DNA of 32,795 nucleotides, from positions 1 through 32,795 of the forward strand of contig CADEDA010000030.1 of NCBI GenBank assembly GCA_902825965.1, read 5' to 3'. The notes below the pieces were generated by a model. It was not told the origin of the DNA. It searched no databases and was given only the letters and a program-made list of their open reading frames with translations. Positions 15,005-21,803 of the stretch are shown here, in pieces. Numbering within the stretch: the stretch's first letter is position 1; each line of letters begins with the position of its first letter. The translations under genes were made by a program, and so were the position numbers. Source of the stretch: an uncultured Gemmatimonadota bacterium (lineage in GTDB: Bacteria > Gemmatimonadota > Gemmatimonadetes > Gemmatimonadales > Gemmatimonadaceae).

Positions 15005-15979
15005 CTGCTCAGCACCAAGTTCCGCCCCTGGCACCTCGTCCCGTTCAGCTGGAAGTACGCCCGGCTGAAATGGCAACGGCGGCCGGTGCTCGTGCACTTC
15101 GAGGTCACCATGCGTTGCAACGCGCGCTGCGCGTTCTGCGACTACTGGAAGACCTCGCCGGCGATGAAGGCGCAGGAGCTCGACAGCTTCGTCGACGCGG
15201 CGCGGGCCTTCGACCCGATGCTGATCACGTGGACCGGTGGCGAGCCGTTGCTCCGGAAGGACCTGGAGGGGCTGGTGGGCGCAGTGGACCGCGCGGTGCG
15301 GACCAAGTGGACGACGCTCATCACCCACGGCGGCATGCTCTCGCTGGAGCGGGCCCGGTCGCTCTGGGATGCCGGGATCGGACAGTTCTCGATCTCGCTC
15401 GACTACCTCGACGCGCGGCACGACGCCGCGCGCGGCATCCCGGGGCTGAGTGCGCGGATCCTCGCCAACGCCGAGGCGATCCGCCGGGCCGGCATGACGG
15501 TGCGGTTCAACACCGTGATCAAGGACGACAACCTCGACGACGTGATGCCGTTGGTGCGCGCCGCTGCGGCGATGCGGGTCGGGGTGAACCTCTCCGTGTA
15601 CACTGACTTCAAGAACGGCAACCGGGCGCACCTGCTGGGACCGGCGCACCTCGCCCGCCTCGAGGCCCTCGTGCAGGAACTGCTGGCATTCAAGCGGGGC
15701 CGGCGCGGGACCATCTCCAACTCCGACCACTACCTCGCGCAGATCCCGCGCTACGTGCGCGGCGAGCTGCGGGACCCGTGTCGGTCGGGGCAGGAGACCG
15801 TGCACATCGATCCCTACGGCGGCATCCGGCGCTGTCCCGACTTCCCCGTGGACGGCCATTGGTCGCAGTACGAGGGCTACGCGCCGATCAAGTGCGACCG
15901 CTGCTTCTACGCCTGCCGCGGCGAGGCGCAGGCGCCGCTGCGCCTCGATCGCTTCCTCGACCTCGTCGCCTCGCCGTGA
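15005..15979 (+). CDS. Radical SAM protein with SPASM/twitch-like cysteine tail, embedded in the Hut locus
   Basis: The radical SAM [4Fe-4S] motif is C38-x3-C42-x2-C45 (FEVTMRCNARCAFCDYWK), followed by WTGGEPLLRKDL, the SAM-binding GGEP motif. The C-terminus has five cysteines: C259 (PCRSGQETVHIDPYGGIRRC, ending at C277), then C297-x2-C300-x3-C304 (KCDRCFYACRGEA). These suggest at least one auxiliary Fe-S cluster as in SPASM/twitch enzymes, many of which modify peptides or act in cofactor or lipid pathways. The substrate is unknown. The first canonical start, GTG 15086, would leave only ten residues before the first cysteine. Codons from 15002 on are GC3-rich and read FRPWHLVPFSWKYARLKWQ, a basic and aromatic leader like that of related proteins. 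I therefore place the start at CTG 15005 (324 residues). It lies 3 nt after hutU and 37 nt before hutI. Confidence 0.82.
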   Translation: MLSTKFRPWHLVPFSWKYARLKWQRRPVLVHFEVTMRCNARCAFCDYWKTSPAMKAQELDSFVDAARAFDPMLITWTGGEPLLRKDLEGLVGAVDRAVRTKWTTLITHGGMLSLERARSLWDAGIGQFSISLDYLDARHDAARGIPGLSARILANAEAIRRAGMTVRFNTVIKDDNLDDVMPLVRAAAAMRVGVNLSVYTDFKNGNRAHLLGPAHLARLEALVQELLAFKRGRRGTISNSDHYLAQIPRYVRGELRDPCRSGQETVHIDPYGGIRRCPDFPVDGHWSQYEGYAPIKCDRCFYACRGEAQAPLRLDRFLDLVASP

Positions 15980-16016
15980 GTAAGTTGCGCCGCACCCTCC
16001 ACCCCGCGAGGTCCGC

Positions 16017-17282
16017 GTGAGCCGCGCCGCACTCCTGCTCCTGAACGCCGCCCAGGTGGTGACCTGCGCGGGTCCGGCGCGCGCGCGGCGTGGCGCGGAG
16101 CAGGGGGACGCGGCCGTCCGGGACCGCGTCGGCGTGGCCGTCGGGGCGGACGGACGGATCCTCGCGGTCGACAGCGACGCGGCGCTGCGCGCCGCGCATC
16201 CCGGTGTGCCCGAGCACGACTGCGTGCAGGGGGTACTCACACCCGGCTTCGTCGACTCGCACACGCACGCCCTCTTCGGCCGCGCGCGCTACGAGGAGCA
16301 GGAACTCCGCGCGGCCGGCGTGGGGTACATGGAGATCGCACGCCGCGGTGGCGGTATCCACGCGTCGGTGCGCGATCTGCGCGAGCGCAGTGCCGACGAC
16401 CTCGTGGCGCTCGCGACCGCCCGGCTCCGGCGCATCGCGGCCCACGGCACGACGACGCTCGAGGTGAAGTCCGGGTACGGCCTCTCGCTGGAGAGCGAAC
16501 TGCGCAGCCTCCGCGTGATCCGGCGACTCGCCGGAGAGTTGCCGCTGCGACTCGTGCCCACCTTCCTCGGGGCGCACGAGGTGCCGCTCGACTACCGCGA
16601 GGCGCCCCGGGACCGCGAGGCGTACATCGCGCTGGTCACGGGCGAGATGATCCCCGCAGTCGCCGCCGAAGGGCTCGCCCGGTTCGCCGACGTGTTCTGC
16701 GAGCCTGGGGTGTACTCCGCGGACGAGTCCCGTCGCATCCTCACCGCCGCGCGGGCGGCCGGCCTCGGGCTCAAGCTCCACGCCGACGAGCTCGAGAACG
16801 GCGCGGCGGCCGAACTGGCGGCAGAGCTCCGCGCCACGTCGGCGGACCATCTCGCGGCCATCTCCGAGGCCGGCATCCAGGCGCTCGCGGCGGCGGGCAC
16901 GGTCGCGACGCTGCTGCCGGGCACGATGCTGTTCCTCGGTCGGCCCAAGCAGGCGCCGGCGCGGGCGCTCGTGCAGGCCGGTGTCCCGGTGGCGCTCGCC
17001 TCGGACTTCAATCCGGGGACCAGTCCCACCGTCAGCCTCCCCCTGGTCCTGACACTCGGTGTGAGCCAACTGCGCTTGAGCGTCGCCGAGGCGTTCGTGG
17101 CCGCAACGGTCAATGGGGCCGCTGCGTTGGGACTGGCAGACGAGATCGGCCAGCTCGCCGCCGGATTCCAGGCCGACCTCGCCCTGTTCGACGTGCGGGA
17201 CCACCGCGAGATTCCCTACTGGTACGGCGACAATCGCTGCCTGCGGACCTGGGTCGGCGGGCGTCCCTGCGCCGGCGCCTGA
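16017..17282 (+). CDS. hutI: Imidazolonepropionase
   Basis: This 421-residue amidohydrolase-superfamily enzyme hydrolyses imidazolone-5-propionate to N-formimino-L-glutamate. The metal-binding HxH is H82-T-H84 in GFVDSHTHALF. KSGYGLSLESELRSLRVI, FLGAHEVP, LKLHADELENGAAAELAAEL (His255), SADH and ASDFNPGTSP are family motifs. A GTG start at 16017 has GAGG 5 nt upstream (16008-16011). The ATG-less N-terminus SRAALLLLNAAQVVTCAG is normal for HutI. A TAAGTT box at 15981-15986, just after the radical SAM stop, may be an internal promoter. No hutG, hutF or ftcD follows, so the last step must be encoded elsewhere. The 74-nt stretch to the next gene holds that gene's promoter. Confidence 0.95.
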   Translation: MSRAALLLLNAAQVVTCAGPARARRGAEQGDAAVRDRVGVAVGADGRILAVDSDAALRAAHPGVPEHDCVQGVLTPGFVDSHTHALFGRARYEEQELRAAGVGYMEIARRGGGIHASVRDLRERSADDLVALATARLRRIAAHGTTTLEVKSGYGLSLESELRSLRVIRRLAGELPLRLVPTFLGAHEVPLDYREAPRDREAYIALVTGEMIPAVAAEGLARFADVFCEPGVYSADESRRILTAARAAGLGLKLHADELENGAAAELAAELRATSADHLAAISEAGIQALAAAGTVATLLPGTMLFLGRPKQAPARALVQAGVPVALASDFNPGTSPTVSLPLVLTLGVSQLRLSVAEAFVAATVNGAAALGLADEIGQLAAGFQADLALFDVRDHREIPYWYGDNRCLRTWVGGRPCAGA

Positions 17283-17320
17283 GCGCCGCGGTCCCACCTC
17301 CTCCCTCCACTCCCAAACGC

Positions 17321-17350
17321 TTGTCTCGCCGCGGGTTCGGCGGGTAAGTT
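17321..17350 (+). promoter_or_regulatory. Candidate leaderless promoter of the TPR-polyprenyl synthase-DUF4321-tatA operon
   Basis: TTGTCT (17321-17326) and TAAGTT (17345-17350) are separated by 18 nt. Only 6 nt (17351-17356) lie between the -10 box and the ATG at 17357, so the transcript would begin at the A of the start codon. No Shine-Dalgarno sequence is present. Confidence 0.55.
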
Positions 17351-17356
17351 TCTCGA

Positions 17357-20182
17357 ATGGCCGACATCCTCAAGCTCAAGAAGAAGGCGGCCGACTTCGA
17401 GGCCAAGAAGCAGATGGACAAGGCCCTCGCGACCTATCGCGAGATCATCGAAGCCTATGAGAGCGGTGAGGAAGACCCCGTCGACATCCCGCTGTACAAC
17501 CGGGTCGGCGACCTCATGCAGAAGGCGGGCAACCTCGCCGAGGCCGTCACCATCTGGGAGAAGGCGGTCGACCAGTACACGGATGGCGGGTTCTACAATC
17601 CGGCCATCGCGCTCTGCAACAAGATCCTCCGACAGTCGCCCGGGCGCGCCGTCGTCTACTACAAGCTCGGGAAGATCTCTGCCGAGAAGGGCTTCAAGTC
17701 CGACGCCCGGCAGAACTTCCTTGAGTACGCCGCGCGCATGCAGAAGGCGGGGAACCTCGACGAGGCATTCCGTGCGCTGAAGGAGTTCGCTGACCTCGTC
17801 CCCGACCAGGACGACGTGCGGCTGATGCTCGCCGACCAGCTGGCGAAGGCCGATCGCAAGAAGGAGGCGATCGAGCAGCTCCAGATCGCGTACGCGCTCG
17901 CGGTGCGCACCAATCGCGACGACGACGCGAACAGCATCGCCGACAAGATGAAGGCCATCGACCCGTCGGTGGAGCCGAAGGCGGACGACGCCGGCGGCGG
18001 CTCCAAGAGCGGCGGCCTGGTCTTCCTCGATCTGGACGGCGGCCCCAGCCGTCGCGCGTCCTCGGCGTCGCCGGTTGCCAAGTCGCGCGCGCGCCGCGTC
18101 ACCAAGGCGGTCGAGGGGCTGAACCTCATCCACGTCGAGGACGAGCCGACCACCGGACCATCCGCGCCGACGCCGCCCGCGCCCCCCGTGGCACCCGCCG
18201 CGCCGCTGGCGCCCGCGCCGGAGCCGGTCGTCGAACCCGAGCCGATCCCGCCGGCCGTCGAGGCTGCCGCGCCCGCCGCGCCCGAAGCGCTGGTGGAGCC
18301 GGAGCCCAGCTTCGCCGGCGACGCCTTGGTGATCGAGCCGACCTCGGTTGCGGATGATGTGCCGCGTCCGGCGCGTGGCTCACTTCCGGGACTCGAATCG
18401 ACGGTCGTCGGCGCACTGGACGAACCCGCGCCCGAGCCGGTCGTGCCCCGCGACCCGGACCTGCCGTTGGTCAGCGACCTGGTCGAGGCGGCGAGTCCCA
18501 CCGCAGGCATTCCGCTCCTGGAGATCGAACCCACGTCGATCGAGGCCCCGGCGGCCGCGCCGGCGCTCGACGAGCTGCCGCTGATCGAGCTCGCCTCGGT
18601 CCGCCCGCCGGAAGACTCGGCGCCGGCCGCTCCGGAGCCGGAGCCCGTCGCGGAGATCCCGCCGGTCGAACTCGAACTGCCGTCGGCCCCGCTGCCGCCG
18701 GTGCTCGTCGACCTTCCGGTGCTCGAGGTCAGTCCGCCGCCGCGCCCCCGGGAGGCGACCCCGCTCGACCTGCCGTCCACGGCCGAACGCCCCCTGCCGC
18801 GCAAGAGCGAGGACGGGCCGATCGTGCCGGAGACCACCGAACGCCCGATCCCGCGCGAACTCACGCCGACCGGCAAGACGCCGCGGAACACGGGCTCGGT
18901 TGCCACGTCGGATTTCGGGTCCTTCGGCGCCACTGGGGTCGAGGCGGAGCCTGACAGCACGTTCGAGCCGCTCCAGGTGGAGTCGAGCGAGGGGGTGCAC
19001 GCCCTCCCGCTCGGCGACGACTACGTCGCGCGTCCGTCGGGCCTGCTCGAGGAGCCGCCGCCGCCGGCGTTGCCCCCGATCAGCGATGAGGAACTGGCGA
19101 GCGCCCCGCCGCCGGCGAGGGCCACGAGCGTGGTGCTCGCCACCTCGGTGGACCTGTTGCGCGCGCGTGCCGCCGAGACCCCCGAGGATTGGGGGCTGCG
19201 TCGGCAACTGGCCGAGGCGATGCTGGACGACGGCCAGCGCGAGTCCGGCGTCGCGGAGCTCGAGGTGGCGCTCGCCGGGTATGAGCGGGACGGCGATCTC
19301 GACACGGCGGCCTCCATCGCGGAGGAGATCGTCCGGCTCTCGCCGAACGTGATCAAGTTCCACCAGAAGCGGGTGGAGTTCGCGTTCCGGGCGAACGATC
19401 GCCGCCGCCTCGGTGAGGCCTACGTGGAGCTGGCGGATGCGCTCGTCCGGGACGGCCAGGCCGCGAAGGCGCGCGTCGTCTACCAGCGCGTGCTGGAGAT
19501 CGACCCCGAGGACCTGCGCGCGCAGGCGGCGCTGGAGACCATCGCCGACACGCCCGTGCCGGAACCGGCCCCGGCCCCGCGCCGTTCGACCAAGGCGGTG
19601 AACAAGTCGGCGGCCGCGCCCAAGGCCGCGCCCAAGAAGCCGGCGGCCGACGAGGAGTACATCTCGCTCGGCGACTGGTTCAAGGACGACGACGAGCCGA
19701 AGAGCACGCGCATGGTCGTCGAGGAGAAGGAGCCGACCGGCGACGAGCAGGCCGACTTCGCCGACATGCTGCGCAAGTTCAAGCAGGGCGTCGCCGACAA
19801 CGTCGACGACGAGGATCACGAGGCGCACTACGACCTCGGGGTCGCGTACAAGGAGATGGGCCTGCTGGACGAGGCGATCTCGGAGTTCCAGAAGGCGCTG
19901 CGCGGGACGAGCAATCGCGTGCGCGCGATCGAGTCGCTCGGGCTCTGTTTCGTCGAGAAGGCGCAACTGCCCGTGGCCGCCACGATCCTGCAGCGGGCGC
20001 TCTCCGAGCCTGGCGTGCCCGACGACCAGTTGATCGGCGTCCTCTACCTGCTCGGCACCATCGCCGAGGAACTGCACCTCTTCCCCGACGCCAAGCGACA
20101 CTATCAGCGCGTGTTCGCCGTCGACATCAACTTCCGCGACATCGGAGCACGGTTGGCCGCAGTGGAGAAGCAGCTCTCGTGA
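17357..20182 (+). CDS. Large tetratricopeptide-repeat scaffold protein with a Pro/Glu/Ala-rich central linker
   Basis: The 941-residue product has no signal peptide or membrane segment. An N-terminal TPR block (about 1-200) contains AKKQMDKALATYREIIEAY, LYNRVGDLMQKAGNLAEAV, VVYYKLGKISAEKGFKSDA and AGNLDEAFRALKEFADLV. A long low-complexity region (about 215-570) is dominated by Pro, Glu and Ala with short acidic patches and a doubled TERPxPR motif. A second TPR block (about 590-725) follows, then a basic Ala/Lys spacer. A final block (about 780-941) has HEAHYDLGVAYKEMGLLDEA. TPRs bind other proteins, so a cytoplasmic scaffold is likely; a specific role is not known to me. It overlaps the polyprenyl synthase start (GTGA at 20179-20182). 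It resembles the TPR protein at 23871 in overall design. Confidence 0.88.
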   Translation: MADILKLKKKAADFEAKKQMDKALATYREIIEAYESGEEDPVDIPLYNRVGDLMQKAGNLAEAVTIWEKAVDQYTDGGFYNPAIALCNKILRQSPGRAVVYYKLGKISAEKGFKSDARQNFLEYAARMQKAGNLDEAFRALKEFADLVPDQDDVRLMLADQLAKADRKKEAIEQLQIAYALAVRTNRDDDANSIADKMKAIDPSVEPKADDAGGGSKSGGLVFLDLDGGPSRRASSASPVAKSRARRVTKAVEGLNLIHVEDEPTTGPSAPTPPAPPVAPAAPLAPAPEPVVEPEPIPPAVEAAAPAAPEALVEPEPSFAGDALVIEPTSVADDVPRPARGSLPGLESTVVGALDEPAPEPVVPRDPDLPLVSDLVEAASPTAGIPLLEIEPTSIEAPAAAPALDELPLIELASVRPPEDSAPAAPEPEPVAEIPPVELELPSAPLPPVLVDLPVLEVSPPPRPREATPLDLPSTAERPLPRKSEDGPIVPETTERPIPRELTPTGKTPRNTGSVATSDFGSFGATGVEAEPDSTFEPLQVESSEGVHALPLGDDYVARPSGLLEEPPPPALPPISDEELASAPPPARATSVVLATSVDLLRARAAETPEDWGLRRQLAEAMLDDGQRESGVAELEVALAGYERDGDLDTAASIAEEIVRLSPNVIKFHQKRVEFAFRANDRRRLGEAYVELADALVRDGQAAKARVVYQRVLEIDPEDLRAQAALETIADTPVPEPAPAPRRSTKAVNKSAAAPKAAPKKPAADEEYISLGDWFKDDDEPKSTRMVVEEKEPTGDEQADFADMLRKFKQGVADNVDDEDHEAHYDLGVAYKEMGLLDEAISEFQKALRGTSNRVRAIESLGLCFVEKAQLPVAATILQRALSEPGVPDDQLIGVLYLLGTIAEELHLFPDAKRHYQRVFAVDINFRDIGARLAAVEKQLS

Positions 20183-21183
20183 GTCTTGAGACACGGCTCC
20201 AGACGCCGGTGGCGAGCGCCCTGCTTGAGATCCAGGCGCCGATCCGCACGCAGCTCGCGCGTGTGCCGGACGAGATGTGGCGCATCGTCCAGGCGGACGT
20301 CGCCATCGTGGAGGCGGCGAACGCCCACCTGCGCGGCATGCGCGGCAAGCTGTTCCGCCCGACGCTGCTGCTGCTCGCCGCGTCCGTCGAGGGCCGTCCG
20401 GAGGCGCGCGCCGTGCCCCTCGCGGCGGTGGCCGAACTCGTGCACCTCACCAGCGTCGTGCACGACGACTCGGTGGACCACTCGGTGCTGCGGCGCGGCC
20501 AGCCGACCATCAATGCGCTGTTCAGCCACCAGGTGGCGGTCCTCATGGGGGATTTCCTGTTCTCCAAGGCCATCGCCGAGCTGGTGCGGCTGGGCGACAT
20601 GGAGCCCCTCCGGGTCTTCACGCAGGCCTCCAACGAGATGACCATCGGCGAGCTTCGGCAGCTTTCGTCGTTCGATGCCCTGAGCTTCTCCGAGAGCGAC
20701 TACTACACGCTGATCCGCGCGAAGACGGCCTCGCTGGTCGGTGCGGCCTGCGAGATGGGCGCGCTCGCCGGGGCGCCGCGCTTCCGGGCGCCGATGCGCC
20801 GGTTCGGCGAGCGGCTCGGCATGGCCTTCCAGGTCGCCGACGACCTGATCGATTACACGGAGCAGGAGGCGGTGACCGGCAAGCCCAGCGGCAACGACCT
20901 CAAGGAACACAAGGTCACGCTGCCCCTCATCGCCGCGCTCGGCCAGATGTCCCGCGCCCAGCGGGAGCGGGTGGATGCGCTGTTCGCCGATCCCACGCCC
21001 AGTGACGCCCATATCGCCGAGGTCGTCGGCATCGTGTCGGAATGCGGCGGGTTGGAATACGCGCGGCAGAAGGGCGAACTCTTCGCCCAGGAGGCCGAGG
21101 AAGCCCTCGCCGGTCTCCCCGAATCCGACGTGCGCCAGTCCTTGTTCGGCGCTCTGGGGTACGTCATGGATCGGAGATTCTGA
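20179..21183 (+). CDS. Long-chain polyprenyl diphosphate synthase (IspB-like trans-isoprenyl synthase)
   Basis: The 334-residue enzyme condenses isopentenyl diphosphate onto an allylic primer, probably to make the side chain of menaquinone or ubiquinone. The first Asp-rich motif is D96-D97-S-V-D100 (VVHDDSVDHSVLRRGQPTIN). The second is D221-D222-L-I-D225 (FQVADDLIDYTEQEAVTGKP), followed by GNDLKEHKVTLPLI. The residue five positions before the first motif is Thr, a small side chain, which in this family permits long products (as Ala does in IspB). This supports octaprenyl-like rather than farnesyl or geranylgeranyl length, by inference. GKLFRP near residue 56-61 is the IPP-binding region. The GTG start overlaps the TPR gene; the TGA overlaps the DUF4321 ATG. 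Confidence 0.92.
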   Translation: MSLETRLQTPVASALLEIQAPIRTQLARVPDEMWRIVQADVAIVEAANAHLRGMRGKLFRPTLLLLAASVEGRPEARAVPLAAVAELVHLTSVVHDDSVDHSVLRRGQPTINALFSHQVAVLMGDFLFSKAIAELVRLGDMEPLRVFTQASNEMTIGELRQLSSFDALSFSESDYYTLIRAKTASLVGAACEMGALAGAPRFRAPMRRFGERLGMAFQVADDLIDYTEQEAVTGKPSGNDLKEHKVTLPLIAALGQMSRAQRERVDALFADPTPSDAHIAEVVGIVSECGGLEYARQKGELFAQEAEEALAGLPESDVRQSLFGALGYVMDRRF

Positions 21184-21467
21184 TGCCGCCACAAGGGTCC
21201 GCCAAACACCGCCCGGGATTCCACGCGATCGTGCTCGCGACGGGATTCGTGCTGGGTGGCTTCCTCCACCAGTTCGCCCGGATGGCCCTGCCGGCCGGGG
21301 CGGTGAAGGAGTTCCTGAACCTCGGATACGTCCAACCGTCGGTGGGCCCCTTGTCCATCGACCTCGTCGTCATCAAGTTCGCATTGGGACCCATCGCGCT
21401 CGACGTCTCGCTCCTGAGCCTCGTCGGGGTCCTTGCGGCCTATCTCATCGCGCGTTCGCTGTTCTAG
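21183..21467 (+). CDS. Small DUF4321-family membrane protein
   Basis: The ATG at 21183 overlaps the synthase stop (TGATG at 21181-21185) and gives 94 residues. Two hydrophobic segments are visible: FHAIVLATGFVLGGFLHQF (about 14-32) and IALDVSLLSLVGVLAAYLIA (about 71-90). Between them is a LNLGYVQPSVGPLSIDLVVIKFALG segment with the spacing and pattern of DUF4321, whose function is unknown. A longer in-frame reading from 21042 lies inside the synthase and has Arg-rich shadow-like sequence, so it is rejected. The stop codon overlaps the strong ribosome-binding site of tatA. Confidence 0.75.
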   Translation: MPPQGSAKHRPGFHAIVLATGFVLGGFLHQFARMALPAGAVKEFLNLGYVQPSVGPLSIDLVVIKFALGPIALDVSLLSLVGVLAAYLIARSLF

Positions 21468-21471
21468 GAGG
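21466..21471 (+). promoter_or_regulatory. Strong Shine-Dalgarno site for tatA
   Basis: A full AGGAGG sits 5 nt before the tatA ATG and overlaps the stop codon of the DUF4321 gene. It is the best ribosome-binding site in the window, suggesting tatA is translated more strongly than its upstream partners, as the high TatA:TatC ratio of the translocase requires. Confidence 0.75.
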
Positions 21472-21476
21472 TTCGG

Positions 21477-21725
21477 ATGTTCAGTGGAATCGGAGCCACC
21501 GAGCTCCTGCTCGGTCTGGTGGTGGTGCTCCTGCTCTTCGGGGCCAAGCGCATCCCCGAGATCGCGGGCTCGTTCGGCAAGGGCATCAAGGAGTTCAAGA
21601 AGAACATGAACGAGGCGCAGCGGGAGATCACGGCGCCCGAGAACCGCGAGGCCCTGCCGCCGGCTGCGCCCCGCAGCGTCCAGCACGACGACGCGCCCGA
21701 GAAGGAACCGCGCCGGCTGATGTAG
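21477..21725 (+). CDS. tatA: TatA/TatE-type pore subunit of the twin-arginine translocase
   Basis: The 82-residue protein has the TatA layout. It starts with an N-terminal membrane helix ([25 protein letters not shown]) containing the hinge FGAKRIPE, followed by an amphipathic helix ([20 protein letters not shown]) and a short Pro/Arg-rich polar tail. TatA oligomers form the passage for folded proteins recruited by TatC. The tail is short, as in TatA/E rather than TatB, and the conserved FGxKxLP-like turn is present. It is the last gene of its operon and is followed 23 nt later by a strong hairpin. tatC lies in a different operon (6272-7060) and no tatB is seen. Confidence 0.94.
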   Translation: MFSGIGATELLLGLVVVLLLFGAKRIPEIAGSFGKGIKEFKKNMNEAQREITAPENREALPPAAPRSVQHDDAPEKEPRRLM

Positions 21726-21748
21726 GTCGGTCGCACGCGGGAGAAGCT

Positions 21749-21785
21749 GAACGGGGGGCCCGGACGATGTCCGGGCCCCCCGTTC
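21749..21785. terminator. Perfect 16-bp stem-loop terminator between tatA and ppiD
   Basis: Bases 21749-21764 and 21770-21785 are exact reverse complements, leaving a 5-nt loop CGATG. The stem is capped by a six-G/six-C block. Because tatA and the isomerase gene converge here, it can act for both strands. The AA/TT pairs at the base give short A/T flanks but no long T tract. Confidence 0.88.
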
Positions 21786-21803
21786 GCGCCTGCCTGGCGT
21801 CGA

